Below the pieces are notes generated by a model. It worked only from the letters and a program-made list of their open reading frames with translations. It was not told the origin of the DNA and did no database searches. The translations under genes and the position numbers were made by a program. Positions 43,274 through 52,662 of a stretch of 64,000 nucleotides of DNA are shown here, piece by piece. The DNA comes from Oscillospiraceae bacterium (GTDB lineage: Bacteria; Bacillota; Clostridia; Oscillospirales; Ruminococcaceae): positions 1-64,000 of the forward strand of contig JAUNSK010000015.1 of assembly GCA_030539275.1 (NCBI GenBank), given 5' to 3'. The first letter of the stretch is position 1, and every line of letters starts with the position of its first letter.

Positions 43274-44305
43274 TTACCATGCAGGATCAGAAAGAGGAGG
43301 TGCAACGCACTGTTCATGGCTCAGATATTTAAGCTCCTTACTGGTTTCATCTGTAATGCTGCGGATACGGTAATAATCCTTTTTATCTACTATACAGTCA
43401 TCATTTACATCGGCAGCATTGAGGGGGAAAGTATGACCATTTACCGTCTGGAGTGATGTAGTAAGGAAGTTTTGTAAAATATCTGAATCCTTCCTGTCGA
43501 CTTTTCCATCAAGATTCAGGTCTCCTTTTCTGACAGGGCGGTCGACATATGAACCATGTGTGTCATTATCACTGCCGACAAGAATCGTATCAAGTGAATC
43601 AACAGTCAGGTCAGGGAGATCTCTGTTATCAAAAAATATACACGTCTCATCCCAGTCAATCTCACATGTTCCATGTGCATTGCACTGAGCAAATGTGATA
43701 TTGCCATGACTGTCAATGTCTGTAATAAATATAGAATGATGAAGAGTAGCAGGATTGACAAGTGTTCGCAGAATATCACCTTTTTGTGGGACATATTTTG
43801 TTTTGTTTCCTGTGATGTCTGTTATATTTAGCTCATTGTCAAATTTGTACTGGACAAATGTTTTTGTATTGTATATGTCAGAAGCTAACTTGTGTGCAAA
43901 CCCCTGACACTGCAGATAGCAGTTTCCGGAACCGCCTGAGGATGAAGCAGTACCTGATTGTGACGATGAAGTTCCGAAAATATTACTGAAATCATTGCTT
44001 CTGTAAATAATATAATCGTCTGTGGATATTCTGTTGCAGTAGTCTGACGAGTTTTTGCTGTGATCACACGGTGTTGTTGTGAATGTCTCACTGTTGCCGC
44101 CGTTGAAATAACACTGCTGACCACATGATGTTTCGGGATATTTATTCATTTCATTCGCAATAAGAGTATTCCAGTTGTCTGATACATATCTTTCAGTTAA
44201 GCCTTCTTTTGAAGCGTCAACAGCCGGTTCAATACACGTATATGAAAAAAATACTGCCGAAAGACAGACAACAAAGACTATTTTTATTATACTTATAATT
44301 TTCAT
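43274..44305 (-). CDS. Secreted papain-fold (CHAP/NlpC-like) protein with type I dockerin
   Basis: A 343-residue exported protein. It has a signal peptide (IIKIVFVVCLSAVFFSYT), a Cys/Ser/Gly-rich stretch and then a domain (~125-245) with NCYLQCQGFAHKLA, GDILRT and HHSIFITDI. This gives a plausible Cys...His pair of a CHAP- or NlpC-like amidase or peptidase. The C-terminal ~265-330 is a type I dockerin with two calcium loops, GDLNLDGKVDRKD and ADVNDDCIVDKKDYYRI. It could be a cell-wall or protein hydrolase docked to a cohesin. Catalytic activity is not proved by sequence. Confidence 0.82.
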   Translation of the reverse strand: MKIISIIKIVFVVCLSAVFFSYTCIEPAVDASKEGLTERYVSDNWNTLIANEMNKYPETSCGQQCYFNGGNSETFTTTPCDHSKNSSDYCNRISTDDYIIYRSNDFSNIFGTSSSQSGTASSSGGSGNCYLQCQGFAHKLASDIYNTKTFVQYKFDNELNITDITGNKTKYVPQKGDILRTLVNPATLHHSIFITDIDSHGNITFAQCNAHGTCEIDWDETCIFFDNRDLPDLTVDSLDTILVGSDNDTHGSYVDRPVRKGDLNLDGKVDRKDSDILQNFLTTSLQTVNGHTFPLNAADVNDDCIVDKKDYYRIRSITDETSKELKYLSHEQCVAPPLSDPAW

Positions 44306-44507
44306 TTTAAATTATACTTCCTGATACTGAGCTTTTGTTATAGCATTATGCAAGCTAATTATATATTGTATTTCGTAATATGTCAACGCAGTCAGCAAAT
44401 GCTGATAACATGAAATCTTAACATAAAGATTGAAACGTTTAAAATGTTATGGTACAATATTGATAAATGAAAAGAAACGTAAAAATGCAAAACCTGAAGG
44501 TGACACA

Positions 44508-45065
44508 ATGAATCTGAGAGAATATTTTGATAATCTTGATATAAGCCCTGATCTGTATGAAATACTTCTTCCTTTGTTCTCAGTAAAGAAATACAGCGAA
44601 GGAGAATTAATTCAGGATGTAAATAAAAACACGGGTAAAATATGCCTTGTACTTGAAGGGATCGTTCGCGGCTATTTCATTACAGAGGACGGCAATGATG
44701 TAACAAAGTGCTTTTCAGATGAGGGCTGCTGGTGCTGCTTTTACAATTATCTGAGTGATGACCTGCCGGAATTTTATGTTGAAGCCCTTGAGCCTTGTCT
44801 GCTTGCACAGATAGAAAAATCAAGGTTCAGTACGGCACTTGAGCAATATCCGCAGCTCAGATATATATATGATAAACTCTATACGGATGCATTTCTGAAG
44901 ACTGACAAAAGAGGAATGCAGTTTCAGAAAATGAGTGCAAAGCAGCGATATCTGAACTTTATAAATAACGATCCCCGGACAGCTAAACGGGTAAGACAGG
45001 AGTATATTGCTTCATATCTTGGCATCACCCCAAGTTCTCTTTGCAGAATAAAAAAAGAGCTGTAA
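44508..45065 (+). CDS. Crp/Fnr-family transcriptional regulator
   Basis: A 185-residue regulator. The cyclic-nucleotide-binding-like domain has ICLVLEGIVRGYFITEDGNDV (residues ~45-65), and the C-terminal HTH is VRQEYIASYLGITPSSLCRIKKEL. The sequence is of the Firmicute subgroup that lacks cAMP-binding residues; the ligand is unknown. The ATG at 44508 has GAAGGTGA upstream; a longer reading from 44430 lacks support. It is followed by a terminator and then an SDR gene. Confidence 0.9.
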   Translation: MNLREYFDNLDISPDLYEILLPLFSVKKYSEGELIQDVNKNTGKICLVLEGIVRGYFITEDGNDVTKCFSDEGCWCCFYNYLSDDLPEFYVEALEPCLLAQIEKSRFSTALEQYPQLRYIYDKLYTDAFLKTDKRGMQFQKMSAKQRYLNFINNDPRTAKRVRQEYIASYLGITPSSLCRIKKEL

Positions 45066-45095
45066 TTGTCATTTGGCAATTACAGCTTCGTTTTT
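45058..45095 (+). terminator. Terminator overlapping the end of the Crp-family gene
   Basis: AGCTGTAATTG pairs with CAATTACAGCT, followed by TCGTTTTT. The stem begins in the last codons of the gene. Confidence 0.88.
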
Positions 45096-45133
45096 ATATG
45101 GTATACTTTATTCAGAAAGAAGGATGATAAACT

Positions 45134-45934
45134 ATGGATGAACAGGTTGTGCTTATAACCGGTGCCGGCAAAGGCGTCGGAAAAAATCTCTGTACTGCAC
45201 TTAAGAAAAGAGGTTACATTGTTGCAGCTGCCGCAAGAGATACAGACAGTCTCGAAGAAACCCAGGCTGATATGAAAGTGGAGATCGATGTAACTGATGA
45301 CGAAGAGGTCAGGGCGGGAGCAAAAGCAGTTTATGATAAATTCGGAAAAATAGATATTCTTGTCAATAATGCAGGCTACTCAGTCAGAAGTGCTGTCGAA
45401 GAGATGGATACAGACCAGATTGCCAGGATGTTTGATGTAAATGTATATGGCGTTATCAGAATGATCAAAGCTGTGTCACCATTTATGAGAAAATGCGCAA
45501 AGGGAAAAATAATTAACATCGGATCTGTTTCAGGAAGACTTACGTCTGTTGTCAACGGCGGTTACTGTGCAAGCAAGCATGCACTTGAGGCTATAAGCGA
45601 AGCTGCCAGGTACGAACTTGGAAATTTCGGTATTCAGGTTACAGTTATTGAGCCGGGTGCCATGGACACAGATTTCTTCAGAACTCTGTCGGTAAATTCA
45701 GATGACGCAATGAATAATAAGATCTCGCCGTACTATGAAATATATCAGAGAGACCTGAGGTATAGACAATTACAAAAAAAAGCTTCTGTCCTCAATTCAG
45801 TCCGGCAGATGATAACTATAATTGAGAAGAAAAAATTAAAAGTCAGGTATCAGGTCTCACTTGGGATCATATTTAAAATACTTATTCATCTTCCTGATGC
45901 TGTAAAGGAAAAATTAATACTCAGATTCAGCTGA
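45134..45934 (+). CDS. Short-chain dehydrogenase/reductase
   Basis: A 266-residue NAD(P)-dependent oxidoreductase. The dinucleotide motif is LITGAGKGVGKNL (residues ~7-19). NNAG is in ILVNNAGYSV, the catalytic Ser is in NIGSVSGR, and the pair YCASKHA gives Tyr and Lys. The C-terminal extension (YRQLQKKASVLNS) is longer than in minimal SDRs and suggests a lipid or retinoid-like substrate group (weak inference). The interrupted membrane-protein gene follows 20 bases later. Confidence 0.93.
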   Translation: MDEQVVLITGAGKGVGKNLCTALKKRGYIVAAAARDTDSLEETQADMKVEIDVTDDEEVRAGAKAVYDKFGKIDILVNNAGYSVRSAVEEMDTDQIARMFDVNVYGVIRMIKAVSPFMRKCAKGKIINIGSVSGRLTSVVNGGYCASKHALEAISEAARYELGNFGIQVTVIEPGAMDTDFFRTLSVNSDDAMNNKISPYYEIYQRDLRYRQLQKKASVLNSVRQMITIIEKKKLKVRYQVSLGIIFKILIHLPDAVKEKLILRFS

Positions 45935-45954
45935 TTTTAAAGAAGGTAATTAAT

Positions 45955-46494
45955 TTGAAAGATAAAAAAAACAAATATTCAGGCATCATCACCGCGGTAT
46001 TATTCTTTCTGTTCTCTCTGTATCTGACGGAAATTTCTCCGTTCGGTTCTCATTCAGCAGCCATGCATAACGGCGGATATGGAGTATTTGATATGAACAG
46101 ATAAGACATACAGATTATAAAAAATGTTCTGTTGAATACCGACAGTACAGGAATGACATTGTATTACAACTACTACATATGTGATTTTATTTTTATCCTG
46201 GCTTTTGGCATATTACAGTCATTAATCTCAAAAGCGATCTTTAAGGACCGTAAATCAGTTCTTTTCAGACACGCTGTCGTTTTAATATCTCTGAGAGCAC
46301 TGTGCGACTCAGCCGAAAATATCCTTCTTATAAATATTATAAGATCATATCCAACGCTAAATGATACTGCTGTAAAAATATCATCTGTTATCAGTACATG
46401 CAAATTTGCATTTATGGGTATCTGGTTTGCATTTTTACTGGCAGGAACAGTGACGGGTATCATCAGAAAAAGAGTGCACAGACAGATAAATTGA
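45955..46494 (+). pseudogene. Four-span membrane protein gene interrupted by one in-frame stop
   Basis: A TTG start with AGAAGG upstream opens a frame of 49 codons (ITAVLFFLFSLYLTEISPFG... ending YGVFDMNR). A TAA at 46102-46104 ends it. The same frame then continues without another stop from DIQIIKNVL through three further hydrophobic helices to 46494 (IRKRVHRQIN). The two halves together make a normal ~179-residue protein with about four spans, and both parts are needed for that topology. One nonsense mutation, or a sequencing error, explains the break. A shorter restart from TTG at 46132 is possible. Function unknown. Confidence 0.7.
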
Positions 46495-46603
46495 TATCAG
46501 TCGGATAAATTTTTTCAAAAGACAAAATTTATTTATAATAATATTAGTTTTGATACATACATCTTAGAAATATCATATAAGTATTTCAAGATCACAATTA
46601 TAA

Positions 46604-46657
46604 AATCCCCATAGTCCCGGAATGTGAAAATTCTTCTGAGTATGGGGATTCTTTACT
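46604..46657 (+). terminator. Terminator before the second GGDEF gene
   Basis: AATCCCCATA pairs with TATGGGGATT, followed by CTTTACTTG; the loop is long (27 bases). Confidence 0.65.
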
Positions 46658-46772
46658 TGTATTTATTTGTAATTATGCACATATTATTATGATTAGTTTA
46701 AGATTATAATGGACAAATTGCATATTATATGATATAATAATATAAAGATTTTTTGTAAATGGGGGGAGTAAT

Positions 46773-47921
46773 ATGTCAGGTACTAAACAGTTATCAGAAA
46801 AACTGTTGATCATAAAACAGTCTGATTTTAATGAAAAATATAAGGATGTTCTTAAAATTGCTTCACGTGACGGTATAATACTGGGCGGGCGTGCAGTTTG
46901 TACGATAATTGCATTTGAAATCATGCTTATTATATTTACCATTATTCAGAACAACTGGACTGAAAAAAAGCTGTACTGCTTTATCGGATACATTTATCTT
47001 ATTCTTATCAGCACAGCAGCATTGCTTACTATACGGTATGTAAAAGAAAATGTTGACTCACGTTATAAGATAATGAGCATACTGAATTCATCATATGATA
47101 TAGCCCTTATGTTGTGGGCCATATATATGACGTATATTGAGAATAAGTACAGCCCAAGTTTTTCTGCAATTATTTTTATTACTGTACTTGTAATTTTACC
47201 TGTCGTTAGTTTTATAAGGCCGATAGAATATATTGCATTGCATTTATCAGGATGTATATGTGTACTGGTTATTATACAAAGGCTTACAGAGTACGGAAAG
47301 TTCGGAAACACGGTAAACTTTTGTGTGTTTATGATTATATCACTCATTTCAGGCCTGGAATTTCTTGAAATGAGACTCAGATCATATACAAGACAGATCC
47401 AGCTTATAAATATTGCCGAGAGAGACGAACTTTCCGGCCTTTATAACCGGAAAAAACTAAATAATATATCCGCCGACGTGTGGAATAAATGTGTCAGTAA
47501 TAATAGTACTCTGACATGTGTACTGTGTGATATAGATGATTTTAAAAAAATCAATGACAAATACGGTCATATTTCAGGAGATTACTGGATCAAAAGTATT
47601 TCTGAAATAGTTATGAAATCTGCTACAAAAGAAAGTGACATGTTTTTCCGGTACGGCGGTGAGGAATTTATGATGGTCCTTCCCGGACAGTCTTCTGCAC
47701 AAGCCTGCGCAATAGTTGAGAACGTTCAGACTAAGCTTGCTTCACTGTGCAAAGAAAAAGGCAGTGAACCTGTCGTAACACTTAGCTTTGGAATTTACTC
47801 AGGAAAGCCATCACAGCAAAACTCAAACATTGATAAATTCTATTCCAATGCCGACGCCCTGCTCTATAAAGCAAAACGAAACGGTAAAAACTGCTATTGT
47901 GTAAACGATATGACTAAATAA
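46773..47921 (+). CDS. Membrane diguanylate cyclase (GGEEF)
   Basis: A 382-residue protein with about six spans in residues ~38-200 and no large outer domain. The GGDEF domain (~220-378) starts RDELSGLYNRKKLNNI, has CDIDDFKKINDKYGHISGD and the active site RYGGEEF. The sequence five residues before the active site (ESDMFF) does not give an inhibitory RxxD site. The ribosome site GGGGGGAG is strong. It probably raises c-di-GMP in response to a membrane or intramembrane signal. It is the second cyclase in this window. Confidence 0.93.
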   Translation: MSGTKQLSEKLLIIKQSDFNEKYKDVLKIASRDGIILGGRAVCTIIAFEIMLIIFTIIQNNWTEKKLYCFIGYIYLILISTAALLTIRYVKENVDSRYKIMSILNSSYDIALMLWAIYMTYIENKYSPSFSAIIFITVLVILPVVSFIRPIEYIALHLSGCICVLVIIQRLTEYGKFGNTVNFCVFMIISLISGLEFLEMRLRSYTRQIQLINIAERDELSGLYNRKKLNNISADVWNKCVSNNSTLTCVLCDIDDFKKINDKYGHISGDYWIKSISEIVMKSATKESDMFFRYGGEEFMMVLPGQSSAQACAIVENVQTKLASLCKEKGSEPVVTLSFGIYSGKPSQQNSNIDKFYSNADALLYKAKRNGKNCYCVNDMTK

Positions 47922-47927
47922 ATAATG

Positions 47928-47972
47928 AGCCCGTAATGCAGTGAAAAAGTATGCTGCATTATGGGCTTTTTT
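47928..47972 (+). terminator. Terminator of the GGEEF gene
   Basis: AGCCCGTAATGCAG pairs with CTGCATTATGGGCT and is followed by six T. Confidence 0.9.
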
Positions 47973-48079
47973 AATCAGAAAGCAATGACAAGGATAAGTG
48001 ATTTCTCTGTTTCCTCATTCCCTTTATTAAATATTTACATAAAAATATTATGATTTTCATTTAATGCTATAATTATGAA

Positions 48080-48108
48080 TTGATTAGCAGTTATATATGT
48101 AGTATAAT
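48080..48108 (+). promoter_or_regulatory. Promoter of the 1019-residue dockerin protein gene
   Basis: TTGATT (48080-48085), 17 bases, TATAAT (48103-48108), leaving a leader of about 130 bases in which no known RNA element was recognised. Confidence 0.75.
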
Positions 48109-48242
48109 GTAAAAATACCCATGTGAAGTTTAGTTTTAAGCCGTTAAAAATATTATCTTAATAAGCTGAAAGAAGCTGATTTTAACTATACGGTGAGATA
48201 AGAACTTTTTATGGGATTTAAAAAAAATAGGGGGCTTACTAA

Positions 48243-51200
48243 ATGAAGAGGAAAATTATTTCGCTGTTTCTTTCTGTAATTTTCACTTTATCGGTGATTG
48301 CAGATCCGGGATTATGCAAAGCGGAAGGTTCTGAAACTCAGACCGGAAAGATCTCTGACTCAGATTACGGAGATCTGAACTGCGACTCAGAGATCAATGT
48401 ATTTGATGCTGTCAGATTAAAAAGAGCTGTGCTTGAAAATAATGTGGATAATATTGATATCCGCAGATCAGACCTTGATGGAGATAAAGAGATCACAGCT
48501 GCAGATTATATGGAATTGTCAATGTACATAATGAATTACATTCCTCAGTTTACGTATATGCTGGCTGATGATACTGACAGTGATGGGATATGTGATTATC
48601 TTGAAAAAGAAATGTACTATACAGACCCTGGATCTGCCGATTCAGATTCGGACGGTCTGACTGACTATGAAGAAATATTTTTATGTCATACTGACCCTTC
48701 CGCACCAGACAGCAATGATGCTGAAAATGATACCGATAATGATAAGCTGTCAAACATTGAAGAAGTAAAATATAATACAGATCCGACAAGCAGTGATACA
48801 GATTCAGACGGTCTTTCAGATTATGATGAAATAAACCTGTATAAAACTGATCCGCTGCTCCCTGATACAGACTGGGACAGTGTATCAGACTATGGTGAAA
48901 CAGTACTTAAAACAGATCCTCTGGTTATAACAGCATTTGATAAAGAAACATATTTTGATCAGGAAATAAGTGAAAACTCAGAAGTACTGACAAGTATCAA
49001 TACTCCTGAAAATAAATATAAACTGTCCCTGAAGCTGAATGCATCGGGCTATGCCGAAGATAATCTGAGTGCAATGAAAAGTTCATATTCCGGATATATA
49101 CATAACAGCAGGGAGTACAGCGCCATACTTGGCGACATTGTTGACATATCTTATTCGGACCTGTACAGTATCAGAAATGCAGAGCTATACTTTGATCTGA
49201 ATGATGAAAGTGCGCAGGAATATGCAGTATTTAAGTACGAGGAAGATCTGAATATGCTTATGCCTGTAGAAACATTCTATACTGATGATGATCATACAGC
49301 ATATATAACAGATGCCCGTACAGGAACCTACTGTGTGATGAATATAAAAAAATGGTACAGCTGCATGGGTGCGTCGGCTGGTGAACCGTCACAGGATCGT
49401 AATAATGTACAAGCGGGACAGCCGGTTTTAACAGACAGCAAGATCAATGTATTGTTTATGATCGATCTGAGATACGTTTCTAATCTTTGTGATATAAGTG
49501 AAGAAATAACGCAGGCATCAGAAGAACTGTTCAATAAATATTCAGACAGGGTCGAGGTAGAGATCTGTGAATTCAGTCAGGCAGGAGGTACAGTAACGGT
49601 TTCACAGTGGGAGACGCTTACGTGTATTGAAGAAGTTGAAATGGCCCTGAGCGCACTGGAGCCGTATTACGGTATGTTCTGTAACCTGCATGCAAGATAT
49701 CTTTTGTCAGTTATGGAAACTCCGCTGGACGTTGCATATTCAATATATAAAGAAAAGCAAAACGGCATGAATTTAGTATTTACTTTTGCTTCTAATGAAT
49801 ACGGAGATAATCTGTATCCTGAGGATATGTTTACAAAAATAAGTAATATAAGTGATTTTCATGTTTCATACATAGCTCCGACTGAAACAGCAACACATCT
49901 GATTGATTATGTATCAAAATATACAACCAAATACAGAGGGAAGATATTTTACGCCGGCGAAAATCTAAACAAAGAGATAACAGACTTTATTGTGGCTTGT
50001 AAAAACAAAAGTAAAAAGCCAACAAATTTCTGGAATTATTATTATAATAACGTTATGAAAAAGGGATGGGAGGATGGATCCGCAGAAAATATTCCTGATA
50101 CTGACGGTGATGGGGTAAATGATGCCGGTGAAATAAATTTTATCTGCGTTAAGGGCTATGATGAAAATGATGATGCTATAGTCAAAACCACAAAAGAGAT
50201 AGTTGAGGAATTACCAACAGAGACACAGGAAGGTGTTGAGTGGCTCTGTAAAAGACTGAAGGATTACGGACTTGATTATAGTGCTTTTCTTGACAGTGAA
50301 CTGCTGCTTTTACACTCATATCCGGATCTGATAGATTCCGACGGGGATGGAATACGAGATGATATTGATGCAAGTCCTTCTTTTGAATATGACTCATGCT
50401 TTGAACTTACTGATTATCATACAAGAGACCCATTTTCAGTGATGTACCAGGGATTGATCGATACCATGGAAAATTATTATTACGAAAAAGGTGTAAAATA
50501 TGACGGTCTTGATAAGACATATGAATCCCAGACAGTTACACCTGCCGACGTTGCATTAAAAGCCGGACTGATGATCGGGTCAGTGGGTGTTATATTTCCT
50601 CTGACTCCAAATCTCTTCAAGAAGCTCCTCAACAGAAAAGGCGATAATAAATTTACATTACGCAGTATGCCTGTTGCAGCCGAATGTCTGCAGAGCTACA
50701 CTGCAAATAATAAAAGATTGAAAAGTCTTCCGTATTTTAGCTGTGCCGTTGGAGGAACAAGAGAACAAAGAGAAAGATACTATAATCACATGAACAAAAT
50801 GATGTCCTGCTGTGAAAATATTCTGAAGCCCGGCAATGATGTAATAATCAAGAACAGACAGGAATCACCGGCCTTTGTGATGAACTTTGAAGTCAATGGT
50901 ACAGACGGAACATTCAGCAAAGCCACCGGTACTGAACTTGACTGGTATATCGGAGTAGGCGGGGGACATAATGGCATAGTATCAGATGTAAAGTGTTATG
51001 AAGAGAATAATGAAATACATTATCAGGCTAAGGTCAGTTATTTTCTGACTGATGTATATGACTGGAGCCCGTCCGGCGAAAAAGAGCTGTATCATCTGCA
51101 TACAAGCGGAGTATGCAAATCATATTATGACTACGGCGTATACGATACCACGATAACCTGGAAAAAAGGAGCGAGATATCCAAGATACTCCGACGTATGG

Positions 51201-51302
51201 TCTACAGATATTGATGTTACATCATTTGATGGTATTGAAGATACGCAGCTTGAAAATGCATATGAAAATGCAAAGAAAATCTTTCCGTCGCAGAAACAAT
51301 AA
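48243..51302 (+). CDS. Large secreted protein: dockerin, calcium-type repeats, vWA-like domain
   Basis: A 1019-residue exported protein. A signal peptide (~1-27) is followed by a type I dockerin at the N-terminus (~43-100: GDLNCDSEINVFDAVRL and SDLDGDKEITAADYMEL). Residues ~108-225 hold thrombospondin-type-3-like repeats (DTDSDGICDYLEKEMYYTDP and similar). Around 399-590 is a domain with a vWA-like opening INVLFMIDLRYVSN, but with a DLR in place of the MIDAS DxSxS, so metal binding there is doubtful. Two more calcium loops are DTDGDGVNDAGE (~618) and DSDGDGIRDDID (~698). The C-terminal ~880-1000 (ELDWYIGVGGGHNGIVSDV, YDWSPSGEKELYHLH) was not identified. It has no membrane anchor. Confidence 0.85.
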   Translation: MKRKIISLFLSVIFTLSVIADPGLCKAEGSETQTGKISDSDYGDLNCDSEINVFDAVRLKRAVLENNVDNIDIRRSDLDGDKEITAADYMELSMYIMNYIPQFTYMLADDTDSDGICDYLEKEMYYTDPGSADSDSDGLTDYEEIFLCHTDPSAPDSNDAENDTDNDKLSNIEEVKYNTDPTSSDTDSDGLSDYDEINLYKTDPLLPDTDWDSVSDYGETVLKTDPLVITAFDKETYFDQEISENSEVLTSINTPENKYKLSLKLNASGYAEDNLSAMKSSYSGYIHNSREYSAILGDIVDISYSDLYSIRNAELYFDLNDESAQEYAVFKYEEDLNMLMPVETFYTDDDHTAYITDARTGTYCVMNIKKWYSCMGASAGEPSQDRNNVQAGQPVLTDSKINVLFMIDLRYVSNLCDISEEITQASEELFNKYSDRVEVEICEFSQAGGTVTVSQWETLTCIEEVEMALSALEPYYGMFCNLHARYLLSVMETPLDVAYSIYKEKQNGMNLVFTFASNEYGDNLYPEDMFTKISNISDFHVSYIAPTETATHLIDYVSKYTTKYRGKIFYAGENLNKEITDFIVACKNKSKKPTNFWNYYYNNVMKKGWEDGSAENIPDTDGDGVNDAGEINFICVKGYDENDDAIVKTTKEIVEELPTETQEGVEWLCKRLKDYGLDYSAFLDSELLLLHSYPDLIDSDGDGIRDDIDASPSFEYDSCFELTDYHTRDPFSVMYQGLIDTMENYYYEKGVKYDGLDKTYESQTVTPADVALKAGLMIGSVGVIFPLTPNLFKKLLNRKGDNKFTLRSMPVAAECLQSYTANNKRLKSLPYFSCAVGGTREQRERYYNHMNKMMSCCENILKPGNDVIIKNRQESPAFVMNFEVNGTDGTFSKATGTELDWYIGVGGGHNGIVSDVKCYEENNEIHYQAKVSYFLTDVYDWSPSGEKELYHLHTSGVCKSYYDYGVYDTTITWKKGARYPRYSDVWSTDIDVTSFDGIEDTQLENAYENAKKIFPSQKQ

Positions 51303-51332
51303 TTAATAATTAACAGTGCTGTTTTGCAGCAT

Positions 51333-51371
51333 AAAAGCAGGTATCAGAGACAGATCTGAGCCTGCTTTTTA
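51333..51371 (+). terminator. Terminator of the 1019-residue protein gene
   Basis: AAAAGCAGG pairs with CCTGCTTTT; an inner ATCAGA/TCTGA stem extends it; it runs into T. Confidence 0.85.
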
Positions 51372-51486
51372 TATATCCGGAAAAATTCTTTTGTTGAATA
51401 AAACTGTATATTTATAATGCAGATCAATATGTTTTGTATTATGCAACAAAAAGTGGTAATTTGACGAAAGTTATGCAGTTTTTGAG

Positions 51487-51515
51487 TTGCCTGAAATTCA
51501 AAAATATGGTATAAT
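51487..51515 (+). promoter_or_regulatory. Promoter of the cohesin-like/giant surface protein operon
   Basis: TTGCCT (51487-51492), 17 bases, TATAAT (51510-51515) with an extended TGG. Confidence 0.8.
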
Positions 51516-51580
51516 GTTCACGCACTACAGGATTTATATGGATATATAAAGTTAATCGCTTCCACATGAAAAAGGAGTTA

Positions 51581-51634
51581 ATGGTTAATGACATAACGCA
51601 GACAGAAGACAGAATTCTAATGACAGCATTTTAG
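51581..51634 (+). CDS. 17-codon upstream ORF (possible leader peptide)
   Basis: An ATG with AAAAAGGAG upstream opens 17 codons (MVNDITQTEDRILMTAF) and stops 22 bases before the cohesin-like gene. No amino-acid bias suggests what it could sense. It may be a translated leader or chance. Confidence 0.35.
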   Translation: MVNDITQTEDRILMTAF

Positions 51635-51656
51635 TAAACAGAACGGAGATAGGTTA

Positions 51657-52661
51657 ATGATACAAAAGATTTCAGCGGTATTAATGGCAGCTATAATTAT
51701 GGTATTTGCCATACCAAAGGCAAAGGTCCTGGCAGGGGAATATAACATAGGGATTACGATGCAGACGTTGGAGATAGATATTGATGAGATACCGGAGGAC
51801 AGATATGTATCTCTGGATGTGTTTTTGGAGAATAATCCAAGTGAAATTGAAAAAATATACTTTTTAATAGAGAAAGATTCAAGGTTAGAGTTTCAGTCGT
51901 TTTTTATTGGAGATTTTGATTTATTCAATGGACAAACAATATCTTTTTTAGATGATAATAAAGGGTTTATAGGACTAAGGTGTTCTCCTGATAAAAAGCT
52001 TACATGTACTGGAAAAATATTCAATATTCTTTTGAAATTACCAGACAATGTTGCGGTAGGAGACTTTTTTTCGGTGAAGTGGAAAAAAGAAAACGCTAGT
52101 GATTTGTGGCTAGGATATGTTGTGAAAGACAATATATTTGATCAGTCATTAAATGAAGAATACGATTCTACCTTTATGAATTTAACAGATGGAGGAATCA
52201 GGATAGTAGATCAAGAAAATGACAACGAACATCATGAATATAGTGATAAACAAATTACAGATACGCCACAGATTAATGATCCACCTGTTCAAGCTCAAGA
52301 AACACCACAAACTGTATATCAAGAACAATCGAATATAGAACCTTCAAAATCAGAAACTGTTACTAGTCCAAGCAATACTAAGATACTTGAAACAACAGGA
52401 ACAGATGAAATCGAAGAAACGGTTACTAAAAAGAAATTAGTTACTTCTGCAAGAAGAGAAAGTCAAAATACTAAAAAAATAAAACAAAAAACAACCACAA
52501 TTTTAAAGGATAATTATATTAGTGAGACAGTAACAAGTCGAGAAAAAAAACAGGAATCAAATAGTAGTATGAGTCTGGTTTTGATAGTTGGAGTTGCCTT
52601 GGCTGTTCTTGCATTAATAGGAGTAAGTACGTATATAGTAAAGAAAAGAAAGGATAAGTAG
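51657..52661 (+). CDS. Membrane-anchored protein with cohesin-like ectodomain
   Basis: A 334-residue surface protein. It has a signal peptide (~1-26), a beta-rich ectodomain (~28-182), a Thr/Ser/Gln/Glu/Lys-rich linker (~185-300), one C-terminal span (MSLVLIVGVALAVLALIGVS) and the basic tail KKRKDK. The ectodomain has a cohesin-like rhythm: a start on a two-residue beta pattern, YVSLDVFLENNPSEIEKI, then a middle ICSP-type strand region TGKIFNILLKLPDNVAVGD, and an end on TDGGIRIV, as cohesins end in a G-x-I/V strand. It is not a confident family match. Cohesins bind dockerins, which are encoded on both sides. The DNA is very AT-rich. Its stop is one base from the next ATG. Confidence 0.65.
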   Translation: MIQKISAVLMAAIIMVFAIPKAKVLAGEYNIGITMQTLEIDIDEIPEDRYVSLDVFLENNPSEIEKIYFLIEKDSRLEFQSFFIGDFDLFNGQTISFLDDNKGFIGLRCSPDKKLTCTGKIFNILLKLPDNVAVGDFFSVKWKKENASDLWLGYVVKDNIFDQSLNEEYDSTFMNLTDGGIRIVDQENDNEHHEYSDKQITDTPQINDPPVQAQETPQTVYQEQSNIEPSKSETVTSPSNTKILETTGTDEIEETVTKKKLVTSARRESQNTKKIKQKTTTILKDNYISETVTSREKKQESNSSMSLVLIVGVALAVLALIGVSTYIVKKRKDK

Positions 52662-52662
52662 A

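Noticed and set aside
48243-51302. Calling the C-terminal domain a polymorphic toxin domain
   Set aside because: There is a faint resemblance in ELDWYIGVGG and YDWSPSG, but no immunity gene follows and the match is too weak.
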